A stretch of DNA of 15,147 bases from an uncultured Fretibacterium sp. (GCF_938040765.1 NZ_CALIAA010000015.1:1-15147), one strand, 5' to 3'; shown: positions 1-6,773, counted from the first letter of the stretch. Numbers and translations: made by a program. Notes: generated by a model from the sequence alone, not told the origin.

Positions 1-282
1 TGGCAGCGCAACCGCGGCCTGCGCGTCATCGGCGGCGGCCATCCCGCAGCGGTCGCAGATGATGCCCCGGAATTTGGGGCCGCTGCGCTTGTATTTGCCG
101 CAGGCGCACTCGTAGCTGCGCGTCGGCCCGAAGATGCGTTCGCAGAAAAGCCCGTCCTTTTCCGGGCGCAGCGTGCGGTAGTTGATGGTCTCGGGCTTCT
201 TGACCTCGCCGCTCGATATCTCGCGGATACGCTCCGGCGTCGCCAGCTTGATCCTGACGCCGACTATCTCTTTTCGCGCCAT
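1..282 (-). CDS. rpoC: RNA polymerase beta' subunit, N-terminal part (runs off left edge)
   Basis: Largest catalytic subunit of RNA polymerase; only the first 94 codons are present. The ATG at 282 follows a good ribosome site (GAAGGAGA, plus-strand 293-300) that overlaps the 3' end of rpoB, with 6 bp between the rpoB stop and this start, so the two are co-transcribed and probably translationally coupled. The N-terminus MARKEIVGVRIKLATPERI and the later RTLRPEKDGLFCERIFGP stretch are typical of RpoC. The first zinc-binding site is visible as Cys59-x-Cys61 and Cys76-x-x-Cys79, with 14 residues between the pairs against 12 in E. coli. After Cys79-Gly80 the family normally continues with Val-Glu-Val and a basic helix. 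Here it reads MAAADDAQAAVALP to the edge, which does not match and may reflect an assembly break or divergence. Identification is certain up to residue 80. Confidence 0.95.
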   Translation of the reverse strand, partial: MARKEIVGVRIKLATPERIREISSGEVKKPETINYRTLRPEKDGLFCERIFGPTRSYECACGKYKRSGPKFRGIICDRCGMAAADDAQAAVALP

Positions 283-288
283 ATCCCG

Positions 289-3200
289 TCAGTCTCCTTC
301 TTCATCCCCAGCCACATCCTCAACCAACGACAGTCCCTCCGAGAGGGCTTCCTTTTCCTCCGTGAAGGGATCCAGTACATCGAAGATATCGCCCTGATCC
401 TCGGAGTCATCCACGCGCACGTCGCCCGGCGCCGGGGAATCCTCATCGAAGATCGACGGAGATGCGGACCGGACGGCCGCGTAGGCGCCCCGCTCCTCAT
501 CGTCGTCGTCCAGCGTCATTCCGCCGACCGATCCGTCGTCGTACTGAACCTCGACATCCAACCCCAAACCCTGCAGTTCCTTGACCAGGACCCGGAAGCT
601 CTCGGGAACTCCGGGCTTCACGAGGCTCTGTCCCTTGACGATGCGTTCATAGGTCTTGTCCCGCCCTCGGATATCGTCCGACTTCACGGTCAGCATCTCC
701 TGCAGCACGTTGGCCGCGCCGTATCCCTCGAGCGCCCAGACCTCCATCTCCCCAAATCGCTGGCCGCCGAACTGAGCCTTGCCGCCCAGGGGCTGCTGGG
801 TGATCAGGCTGTAGGGTCCCGTGGATCGGGCGTGGATCTTGTCGTCCACGAGGTGAATCAGCTTCAGCATGTACATGCAGCCGATCGTGACCTTCTTCTC
901 CATGAGCTCACCCGTGCGCCCATCCCGGAGCGCGATCATGCCGTCCTCGGTGAGGTCGGGATATTTCCGCGTCGCCAGCTCCTTCATGTTCTCGAAGATC
1001 TCCTGCTCCTGAGCCCCCTCGAAGACCGGTGTGGCGACGTGCCATCCGTTGTGCACGGCGACGAAGCCCATGATGGTCTCGAGCACCTGCCCCAGGTTCA
1101 TGCGGCTGGGAACGCCCAGGGGGTTCAGAACCACGTCGACGGGCGTCCCATCGGGAAGATAGGGCATATCCTCGACGGGCAGGATGCGGCTCACCACGCC
1201 CTTGTTGCCGTGCCGTCCCGCCATCTTGTCCCCCACTGTTATCTTACGCCACTGCGCCACATAGACCTTGACCGTGCGGATGACTCCGGGGCCGAGCGCC
1301 TCGGGGTTGTCCTTGCGCTCCATCTGTTTGACGGCGACGACCTTGCCCCTGGAACCGTGGGGCAGCTTCAGGGAGTTGTCCCGGACCTCCCGTGCCTTCT
1401 CCCCGAAGATGGCGCGCAGCAGCTTCTCCTCGGGGGTCTGGTCCGACTCGCCCTTGGGCGTCACCTTCCCCACCAGGATGTCGCCCGAGTTAACCTCGGC
1501 CCCGATTCGGATGATTCCCGTGTCGTCGAGGTTGCGCAGCATGTCCTCGCCGACGTTTGGAATGTCGCGGGTGATCTCCTCCGGCCCCAATTTCGTCTCC
1601 CGGGCATCGATCTCGTATTCCTCGATGTGCATCGACGAGAACTTGTCCTCCTTGACCAGGTTCTCGCTCAGCAGGATCGCGTCCTCGAAGTTGTAGCCCT
1701 CCCAGGGGACGAAGGCGACGAGGACGTTTTGCCCCAACGCCAGCTCGCCGTTGTCCACGGCCTGGCCGTCGGCGATGATCTCCCCCTTCTCCACGGTGTC
1801 GCCCTTGGAGACCAGAGGACGCTGATGAATCACCGTACACTGGTTGGAGCGGCGGAACTTGATGAGGTTGTAGACGCGCACGTTGCCCTTCTTGGAGCGA
1901 ATCTCGATGCGCTCGGAGTCCACCCAGCGCACCTCCCCCGCCTCCACAGCCACGACGCAGGATCCCGAGTCCTTGGCGATGCGGTGCTCGATCCCGGTCC
2001 CCACGACGGGGGCCTCGGGCAAAAGCAGGGGAACGGCCTGACGCTGCATGTTGGACCCCATGAGGGCCCGGTTGGCGTCGTCATGCTCCAGGAACGGGAT
2101 CAGCGCCGTCGAGGAGGAGACGATCTGCTTGGGAGAGACGTCCATGTAGTCCACCTGGTCGACGGGGATCGTGTCGATGTCGTCCTGGTGACGGGTCGGA
2201 CAATCCGTGCCCGCGATCGTCACCCCATCCTCCTCCAGAGGAGTATTGGCCATGGCGATATGATAATTGTCCTCGTCGTCCGCGGACAAAAACTCGATGT
2301 CCTTCGTCAGTCTGCCGTTCTTCACCTTGCGGCGCGGGGTGATGAGGAAGCCGTGCTCGTTTAGACGGGCATAGGTGGTCAGGGACGACACCAGCCCGAT
2401 GTTCGGTCCTTCGGGGGTCTCGATGGGGCAGACGCGGCCGTAGTGCGTGTAGTGCACGTCGCGCGCCTCGAAACCGGCCCGCTCCCTGCTGAGGCCGCCG
2501 GGCCCGAGGGCGGAGAGGCGGCGTCGGTGCGTCACCTCGGCAAGCGGGTTGGTCTGGTCCATGAACTGGGACAGCTGTCCGGAGCCGTAGAACTCCCGAA
2601 GTGCGGCGGCGATCGGCCGGACGTTGATCAGCTCGCGGCCCATCGCCGTGCTGAGGTTCGGCATCGTGGTCATGCGCTCGCGGGCGATGCGTTCCATGCG
2701 CAGAAGCCCGATGCGGATCTGGTTCTGCAGCAGCTCTCCAATGGAGCGCACCCGCCGGTTGCCCAGGTGGTCGATATCGTCGCTCTTCTTATCCAGGGCC
2801 TTCATCGCGAACAGCTCCCGAACGATCGCGGCGAGATCCTTTAAGGTGAGAAGGCGCATATCCGCATCGATATCGAGCCCCAGACGGCGGTTCAGCTTAT
2901 AACGCCCGACCCGTCCCAGAGTGTAGCGCCGGGGGTCGAAGAAAAGGGACTTCAAATACTCCCGTGCGTTTTCGATACGGGCCGGCTCATTGGGCCGCAG
3001 TCGGCGAAATATCTCCAGCGTCGCCTCATCCGAGCTCTGGGTGACGTCCTTTTCCAACGTCAAAGCCAGGGAGGGATCGATCCCCAGCACGTCGATACCG
3101 CCCCGGTCTCCAGGATTGAACCGCGCGAGGGTCTCCAGGGCCTCGCGCGTAACGGGACGCCCGCGGGCCACGATGACGTTGCCCTCCGGGTCCAGGATGT

Positions 3201-3918
3201 CCGCGGCGGAGAGCCTCCCCCGCATCTCATCCCCAAACTCCATGAAGGTCGGCTCCGCTCCGAAAAGGGAGATGATGGAATCGTTGTTCTCGGCCCCAAA
3301 GGCCTTGAACAGGAGCGTGACGGGGAGCTTCTTGCGGTTGTCGATGTTGACCGACACGATCTCGCCCGAGGCCAACGAAAAGTCCAGCCAGGCCCCGCGA
3401 TCCGGGATCAATTTCGCCGAGCAGGCATCGTGGCCGGCCCCCTCTCCCCTGTTGAAGTAAATACCCGCGGAGCGCGCCAGCTGATTGATGACGACGCGCT
3501 CGGTTCCGTTGATGATGAAGGTTCCTCTCTCCGTCATCACGGGGAAATCGCCGAGAAAAATCTCCTCCTCCTTGATCTCCTGGGTTTTGGTGTTGGCAAG
3601 GCGGATCGTGGCCCGGATGGGACGCGCCCAAGTCATATCCCTCTGTCGCGCCTCTTCCTCGAGAAGATTGGGGCTGTCGATATAATAACGGACAAATTCC
3701 AGGGCAAATTGGCCATCATAACTCTCGATAGGGAAGACCTCATGAAGCAGTTCCTGCAAACCTTGCATCGAACGGGCTTCCGGAGCCACGTCGTCCTGAT
3801 AGAACCATCGATAGGAATCCCGCTGCACCTCGATCATATCGGGCATTTCGACAAGATCGCGCGCGCGTCCGAAGGTATAACGCTGCCGTTTTTTGCTTAC
3901 CGAAACAAATTCGGGCAT
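289..3918 (-). CDS. rpoB: RNA polymerase beta subunit
   Basis: Beta subunit of RNA polymerase, 1209 residues, close to the compact Firmicutes type and lacking the large insertions of E. coli RpoB. The start chosen is the ATG at 3918 (MPEFVSVSKKRQRYTFG), preceded by GGGAGGT at a 10-base spacing; an in-frame ATG at 3978 would lie upstream of the likely transcription start. Conserved blocks include GTFIINGTERVVINQL, the rifampicin region (GQLSQFMDQ with Gln448 and Asp454, then THRRRLSALGPGGL with His464 and Ser469), RVCPIETPEGPNIGL, the VGDKMAGRHGNKGV block and the C-terminal PESFRVLVKELQGLGLDVE clamp segment. The residues whose mutation usually gives rifampicin resistance (E. coli Asp516, His526, Ser531) are wild-type here. 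After about residue 1120 there is an acidic tail of roughly 85 residues that E. coli lacks. Directly upstream is a tRNA gene rather than rplL; rpoC follows after 6 bp. Confidence 0.99.
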   Translation of the reverse strand: MPEFVSVSKKRQRYTFGRARDLVEMPDMIEVQRDSYRWFYQDDVAPEARSMQGLQELLHEVFPIESYDGQFALEFVRYYIDSPNLLEEEARQRDMTWARPIRATIRLANTKTQEIKEEEIFLGDFPVMTERGTFIINGTERVVINQLARSAGIYFNRGEGAGHDACSAKLIPDRGAWLDFSLASGEIVSVNIDNRKKLPVTLLFKAFGAENNDSIISLFGAEPTFMEFGDEMRGRLSAADILDPEGNVIVARGRPVTREALETLARFNPGDRGGIDVLGIDPSLALTLEKDVTQSSDEATLEIFRRLRPNEPARIENAREYLKSLFFDPRRYTLGRVGRYKLNRRLGLDIDADMRLLTLKDLAAIVRELFAMKALDKKSDDIDHLGNRRVRSIGELLQNQIRIGLLRMERIARERMTTMPNLSTAMGRELINVRPIAAALREFYGSGQLSQFMDQTNPLAEVTHRRRLSALGPGGLSRERAGFEARDVHYTHYGRVCPIETPEGPNIGLVSSLTTYARLNEHGFLITPRRKVKNGRLTKDIEFLSADDEDNYHIAMANTPLEEDGVTIAGTDCPTRHQDDIDTIPVDQVDYMDVSPKQIVSSSTALIPFLEHDDANRALMGSNMQRQAVPLLLPEAPVVGTGIEHRIAKDSGSCVVAVEAGEVRWVDSERIEIRSKKGNVRVYNLIKFRRSNQCTVIHQRPLVSKGDTVEKGEIIADGQAVDNGELALGQNVLVAFVPWEGYNFEDAILLSENLVKEDKFSSMHIEEYEIDARETKLGPEEITRDIPNVGEDMLRNLDDTGIIRIGAEVNSGDILVGKVTPKGESDQTPEEKLLRAIFGEKAREVRDNSLKLPHGSRGKVVAVKQMERKDNPEALGPGVIRTVKVYVAQWRKITVGDKMAGRHGNKGVVSRILPVEDMPYLPDGTPVDVVLNPLGVPSRMNLGQVLETIMGFVAVHNGWHVATPVFEGAQEQEIFENMKELATRKYPDLTEDGMIALRDGRTGELMEKKVTIGCMYMLKLIHLVDDKIHARSTGPYSLITQQPLGGKAQFGGQRFGEMEVWALEGYGAANVLQEMLTVKSDDIRGRDKTYERIVKGQSLVKPGVPESFRVLVKELQGLGLDVEVQYDDGSVGGMTLDDDDEERGAYAAVRSASPSIFDEDSPAPGDVRVDDSEDQGDIFDVLDPFTEEKEALSEGLSLVEDVAGDEEGD

Positions 3919-3968
3919 GGACTGAAGGACCTCCCTTGCCAAATGGGGGAATTTTATGCCGAACTCCA

Positions 3969-3997
3969 ATAATAACAAAAGGATATAGCCCTGTCAA
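3969..3997 (-). promoter_or_regulatory. rpoB promoter (sigma70-type)
   Basis: On the minus strand a perfect TTGACA (plus-strand TGTCAA, 3992-3997) is separated by 17 bp from TATTAT (plus-strand ATAATA, 3969-3974). Transcription would begin near 3962, about 44 bases before the rpoB ATG, with the GGGAGGT ribosome site in between. The -35 sits in the loop of the hairpin at 3977-4018 and the -10 lies just past its 3' arm, so promoter and terminator occupy the same DNA. Confidence 0.8.
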
Positions 3998-4018
3998 CCG
4001 ACACGACTATATCCTTTT
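3977..4018 (-). terminator. Hairpin terminator after tRNA-Leu, overlapping the rpoB promoter
   Basis: A 12-bp perfect stem (AAAAGGATATAG at 3977-3988 with CTATATCCTTTT at 4007-4018), with an inner TGTC/GACA stem around an AACC loop. On the minus strand it is followed by TTTTGTTATTATT, a moderately T-rich tail. It lies 11 bp after the encoded CCA of the tRNA, fitting an intrinsic terminator of the tRNA transcript. Confidence 0.65.
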
Positions 4019-4029
4019 TAATTCAACGA

Positions 4030-4116
4030 TGGTGCCCGAGAGAGGACTCGAACCTCCACAGCCTTGCGACTACTAGAACCTGAATCTAGCGCGTCTACCA
4101 ATTCCGCCACCCGGGC
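4030..4116 (-). tRNA. tRNA-Leu (anticodon CAG)
   Basis: An 87-base class II tRNA with encoded CCA (plus-strand TGG, 4030-4032). The acceptor arm pairs GCCCGGG with CTCGGGC. The D-loop contains AATTGGTAGA, and the anticodon arm CTAGA-TTCAGGT-TCTAG places CAG at 4082-4080. A long variable arm (GTCGCAAGGC) and the T-arm GGAGG-TTCGAGT-CCTCT follow. The long variable arm and the anticodon identify leucine; it reads CUG codons, frequent in this GC-rich genome. It has its own promoter and sits between the AI-2E-family gene and rpoB. Confidence 0.97.
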
Positions 4117-4131
4117 TTGAAAACAAGAGGT

Positions 4132-4160
4132 ATTCTAGCAAGCCTCTCAGGGTTTTGCAA
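4132..4160 (-). promoter_or_regulatory. tRNA-Leu promoter
   Basis: On the minus strand TTGCAA (4155-4160) is followed after 17 bp by TAGAAT (plus-strand ATTCTA, 4132-4137). The predicted start near 4125 is about 9 bases upstream of the mature tRNA 5' end. Five of six -10 bases and four of six -35 bases match consensus. Confidence 0.65.
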
Positions 4161-4221
4161 GAGGCAAAAGCAGATTCTTTGTAAAATTTGCGACATGTTT
4201 TTTGAAAACCCTCCGGCAGTA

Positions 4222-4250
4222 TCGTCAGGAGGCGGTATCTATGCTAAAGT
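4222..4250 (+). promoter_or_regulatory. Candidate promoter of the AI-2E-family gene
   Basis: TCGTCA (4222-4227) lies 17 bp before TAAAGT (4245-4250), which is preceded by an extended -10 TG at 4242-4243. The leader would be about 85 bases. Both hexamers are imperfect. The rest of 4161-4340 shows no gene or riboswitch-like structure. Confidence 0.35.
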
Positions 4251-4340
4251 AACCACCAAACGGGAGACACGATATCCCAAGATGGAAATTCGTAACGGAA
4301 AGCGGCAACCGCGAAAAACCGAGGACGAGGGGGATACCGA

Positions 4341-5453
4341 ATGAACATGAAGGTTTTGGTGGGGCTCGTGGCCTTGCTGTCCGCCATCGCTCTTTGCACG
4401 ATTCTGAATCTGGCCAGCGGAGTGTTCATTCCCCTGGTGGTCGCATGGTTCATCCTCCAGGTCTTTCGCCCCGTCATCAGGCTGGGCTGGAGGATCCACC
4501 TGCCCCCTATCCTGAACATCACCCTGGTCTTCGCCATATTTTTCAGCGTCTGCGTCCTCGGGATCTACTTCTGCACCCTGCAGGCCGTGGAGTTCAATCG
4601 AGCATACAATCTGTACTATTCCAAGCTCAACATGATGTTCAACAACATCCTGAACGCCCTGAACATCCCCCCGTCGACCATATCCAACTTCAACTGGCTC
4701 GACCTTCTTGGACGCTATGTGCGCAACATCTCGGAGCTGGTCCTGGCATTTTCGAGCAAGTTCGTCCTGACCCTGGTGTTTTTGATGTTCATGCTTCTGG
4801 AGGCCCCCTACGTCAACGAGAAGATCGACAAATCCTTCTCGGGCACAAGCGCCTTCAAGATCAAGAACATCCTCGACACGATCTCCCGTCAGATCAGCCG
4901 TTATCTGGGGACATTGAGCCTCATCAGTCTGGCCACGGCCTTCTGTGCCTGGCTGGTTCTCGTCGCCCTTGGCGTGGAACTGGCGTCCGGGTGGGGCGTT
5001 CTGACCTTTCTCCTGAACTTCATCCCGACCGTGGGTTCCATCATCGCCACGATCCCCCCCGTCCTCATGGCCATCCTGCAATTTTCCCCCGGCCTGTTCA
5101 AGCCCCTGGTCGTACTGATCTCCCTGACGGCCATCCAGATCACCATCGGCAACGTCATCACGCCCAAGGTCGTGGGAGACCGCCTGGGGCTCAGTCCCGT
5201 CGTTATCCTCCTGTCCCTCCTGCTCTGGGGAACCATCTGGGGAATACCGGGAGCCCTGTTGTCCGTCCCCATCGCCTCCATCATCAAGATCGTCTGTGAG
5301 AACATACAGCCTTTGAGGCCCATTGCCGTGCTCATGGGCAGCGGCGAGGCCGCACTGCTGGCGGCTCCGCCGGCCTCCAGGGAAAAGAAAAAGCACGCAG
5401 CCGGCCCGGAGGTCTCCGCTGACGACACGAGATCAAGCGAAAAGGAGGAGTGA
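4341..5453 (+). CDS. AI-2E-family (PerM/YdiK-type) membrane transporter
   Basis: A 370-residue polytopic membrane protein of the AI-2E exporter-like superfamily. Members have been linked to AI-2 export, small-solute or Na+/H+ transport, so the substrate cannot be read from sequence. An N-terminal hydrophobic pair (about residues 3-40) and a third segment (57-80) precede a soluble amphipathic part. Further segments lie at about 130-155, 195-220 and 225-335. The family core is clear: FLLNFIPTVGSIIATIPPV, then PKVVGDRLGLSPVVILLSLL and WGIPGALLSVPIASIIKI near the C-terminus. A charged Lys- and Glu-rich tail of about 40 residues follows and is probably cytoplasmic. The ATG at 4341 has a purine-rich site (GAGGGGG) about 7 bases upstream; ATG 4347 is an alternative. 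It is divergent from the tRNA gene and seems monocistronic. Only a short hairpin (5454-5466) follows the stop, a weak terminator at best. Confidence 0.9.
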   Translation: MNMKVLVGLVALLSAIALCTILNLASGVFIPLVVAWFILQVFRPVIRLGWRIHLPPILNITLVFAIFFSVCVLGIYFCTLQAVEFNRAYNLYYSKLNMMFNNILNALNIPPSTISNFNWLDLLGRYVRNISELVLAFSSKFVLTLVFLMFMLLEAPYVNEKIDKSFSGTSAFKIKNILDTISRQISRYLGTLSLISLATAFCAWLVLVALGVELASGWGVLTFLLNFIPTVGSIIATIPPVLMAILQFSPGLFKPLVVLISLTAIQITIGNVITPKVVGDRLGLSPVVILLSLLLWGTIWGIPGALLSVPIASIIKIVCENIQPLRPIAVLMGSGEAALLAAPPASREKKKHAAGPEVSADDTRSSEKEE

Positions 5454-5472
5454 TCCCGATTCGGGAGTTTCC

Positions 5473-5778
5473 TCAGGGGACCCCAACCCTTCTCCAGCGC
5501 CCTCCGACCTGTATCCGCGCTCGCGCTGCCGCTTTGGCCTCCGGCGTCCATACGCTCTGCACCGTTCCCCGCCTGCCGGGAGCCGGAGCTTTCCTGAGCC
5601 CTCGACCGGGCTCGTCTGCCGGGAGGTGAAGCGGAAAGGTGTGGGGTTCCCTTTCCTCCTTCAGAATTGCCTTAAGCTCTCCAACCGCTATTTTCATAAG
5701 TCCCATCCACATCAAAAAAACGACGACCTGCTGAAAAAGGTACGCGTTGTCGAAGTGCATCACCGGGGTTTGCAACAT
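5473..5778 (-). CDS. Small putative membrane protein, unknown function
   Basis: A 101-residue reading frame that I do not recognise. Support for its reality: the ATG at 5778 is preceded by an excellent ribosome site (AAAAGGAGG, 8-base spacing), and a promoter lies at the right distance within the inverted repeat at 5825-5883. Residues about 11-33 (AYLFQQVVVFLMWMGLMKIA) form a plausible single membrane segment, followed by an amphipathic, charged VGELKAILKEER helix. The C-terminal 60 residues are Pro-, Arg- and Ala-rich and could be unstructured, or even out-of-use sequence after decay. It is divergent from the S24 repressor gene and convergent with the AI-2E-family gene. Size and position would suit a phage-type, toxin-like or holin-like membrane peptide under repressor control, but nothing in the sequence proves that. 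Confidence 0.5.
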   Translation of the reverse strand: MLQTPVMHFDNAYLFQQVVVFLMWMGLMKIAVGELKAILKEEREPHTFPLHLPADEPGRGLRKAPAPGRRGTVQSVWTPEAKAAARARIQVGGRWRRVGVP

Positions 5779-5837
5779 ACGGCTTTCCTCCTTTTCGCCG
5801 CCGACATGCGAAATTTTATCTCGTTACCTCTTTGGTA

Positions 5838-5867
5838 TTGACTATACTACGAAATACGTAGTATAGT
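5838..5867 (+). promoter_or_regulatory. Mirror-image plus-strand promoter inside the inverted repeat
   Basis: TTGACT (5838-5843), 18-bp spacer, TATAGT (5862-5867): an exact mirror of the minus-strand promoter, imposed by the palindrome. The transcript would begin near 5874 and could encode a 36-residue peptide from ATG 5886 (weak GAGG site 3 bases before it) and then read into the S24 repressor. Its use is uncertain. Confidence 0.45.
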
Positions 5868-5870
5868 CAA
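5841..5870 (-). promoter_or_regulatory. Promoter of the small membrane protein gene (one half of mirrored pair)
   Basis: On the minus strand TTGACT (plus-strand AGTCAA, 5865-5870) is followed after 18 bp by TATAGT (plus-strand ACTATA, 5841-5846). The predicted start near 5834 gives a leader of about 55 bases before the ATG at 5778. Confidence 0.55.
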
Positions 5871-5974
5871 TACCAAAGAGGTAGAATGCCGAACGAGAGG
5901 AGGCCTATTACGTCGCTTTGGGCGAGGATTTCGTTTCCTTGTTTTTTCGCCCAGAAGAGGGAGCAAACGACCAT

Positions 5975-5999
5975 CTGTCAAGTCCCCGGGACTTAACAG
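5975..5999. promoter_or_regulatory. Palindromic operator candidate over the S24 repressor promoter
   Basis: A 25-bp palindrome: 12-base arms around a single central C, with 11 of 12 positions matching (core AAGTCCC-C-GGGACTT, ends CTGT and ACAG). It covers the -35 element of the repressor promoter (TTAACA, 5993-5998), a typical position for autorepression. Binding by the S24 repressor is inferred. Confidence 0.6.
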
Positions 6000-6021
6000 A
6001 ACGGCCTCGATGGAGTAGGAT
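5993..6021 (+). promoter_or_regulatory. Promoter of the XRE-S24 repressor gene
   Basis: TTAACA (5993-5998), 17-bp spacer, TAGGAT (6016-6021); expected start near 6028, a leader of about 50 bases. A second perfect dyad, GTCCTC-GGT-GAGGAC (6023-6037), covers the expected start and could be another operator or a leader hairpin. Confidence 0.5.
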
Positions 6022-6077
6022 TGTCCTCGGTGAGGACGACTTGGCGGGAATACCCCAGCAGGACAGGAGGAGGCTCT

Positions 6078-6773
6078 ATGGAGAACGACGCGGCAAAAAA
6101 CATAGGCGAGCGTATCAAGGCGCGGCGGGAGGCGCTCGGTATGAAGCGCCCGGAACTCGCCCGACGTTTGGGGGTCGAGCCCAACACCCTTTATCGCTAC
6201 GAGATTGGAAGCATCGGCATCAAGGACTCCATCAAGGAAAAAATCGCCCAGGCCCTAGGCGTCAGCCTTGGATACCTCATGGAGGGCAAAGGGCTGCAGT
6301 CCGTTCCTCAGAGGCTCGAGCCCGAGCCGATCGTGCCTCCGCAGATTTATCTTCCTGTTTTGAATCAGGAGGCATGTGCGGGCGGCGGCTTCAACTGGTC
6401 GGACGTCGAATCGGAGGTGAAGGAGTGGATGCCGTGGCCGACGCTCGAGACGGGGGGCCCCACAGGTCCGGACAAGCCCTATTTCGTTCGCGTGGAGGGC
6501 GAGAGCATGATCGGAGCCAATATAGACGACGGCTGCCTGATCCTGATCAATCCCAACATCGAGGTCAGGAGCGGGGACATCGCCTACATCCGCTGGCAGG
6601 AACGCTGTTCCGTCAAGGGCATCATCTTCTACAGGGACGGACGAGTGGAGTTGCGCCCCGCCAACAAGGACTTCCGGTCCATTTGGGTGGAGAAGGAGGA
6701 TATCGAAAATCTGGAGGTCCTGGGCAAGGTCGTCCGCTGGCTCAACATGGGCGTTCCCAAAAGTATCTTCTAG
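6078..6773 (+). CDS. LexA/CI-type repressor: XRE helix-turn-helix plus S24 self-cleaving peptidase
   Basis: A 231-residue one-component transcription repressor. Residues 8-68 form a Cro/CI helix-turn-helix (IGERIKARREALGMKRPELARRLGVEPNTLYRYE). Residues 92-225 are a LexA-like S24 domain: a putative Ala101-Gly102 cleavage site, nucleophile Ser143 in GESM, and base Lys180 in SVKG. The Ser-Lys distance is 37 residues, the same as in LexA (119/156) and UmuD (60/97), so the dyad looks intact. In this family RecA filaments formed on damaged DNA trigger self-cleavage and derepression; that this one responds so is an inference. The ATG at 6078 is chosen for its GGAGGAGG site 4-5 bases upstream; an in-frame TTG at 6022 has none and lies within the promoter. 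A promoter with palindromic operator lies just upstream and a terminator follows. It is divergent from the small membrane gene, as in phage immunity regions. Confidence 0.92.
   Translation: MENDAAKNIGERIKARREALGMKRPELARRLGVEPNTLYRYEIGSIGIKDSIKEKIAQALGVSLGYLMEGKGLQSVPQRLEPEPIVPPQIYLPVLNQEACAGGGFNWSDVESEVKEWMPWPTLETGGPTGPDKPYFVRVEGESMIGANIDDGCLILINPNIEVRSGDIAYIRWQERCSVKGIIFYRDGRVELRPANKDFRSIWVEKEDIENLEVLGKVVRWLNMGVPKSIF

Larger units (their letters stand above)
5825..5883. repeat. Perfect 27-bp inverted repeat with 5-bp centre
   Basis: The left arm 5825-5851 (starts TACCTCTTTGG, ends ATACTACG) is the exact reverse complement of 5857-5883; the centre is AAATA. It is much more AT-rich than its surroundings. 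Each arm carries TTGACT and TATAGT, so the palindrome builds two overlapping promoters facing opposite ways. There is no flanking T-tract, so it is not a normal terminator. It lies in the divergent space between the small membrane protein and the S24 repressor. Confidence 0.95.

Noticed and set aside
832..2364. Long plus-strand open frame of 510 codons opposite rpoB
   Set aside because: It lies wholly antisense to a certain rpoB, is rich in His, Asp, Val and Leu as expected of a GC-rich shadow frame, and resembles no protein.
4117..4344. 75-codon plus-strand frame between tRNA-Leu and the AI-2E-family gene
   Set aside because: It starts at the edge of the tRNA, crosses the tRNA and transporter promoters, and has no ribosome site.
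4239..5396. Minus-strand open frame of 385 codons opposite the AI-2E-family gene
   Set aside because: Its composition (Gly, Asp, Gln, Glu in short repeats) is the shadow of hydrophobic codons on the other strand.
5454..5466. TCCCG-ATT-CGGGA hairpin after the AI-2E-family stop as a terminator
   Set aside because: Only 5 bp and followed by GTTTCC; too weak for a call.
5825..5883. 27-bp palindrome as a transposon end or MITE
   Set aside because: No transposase, no target-site duplication and no second copy in the window; the promoter reading fits its position better.
5886..5996. 36-codon plus-strand peptide after the 27-bp palindrome
   Set aside because: The GAGG site is weak and too close, and the peptide looks random; kept only as a possible leader peptide of the mirrored promoter.
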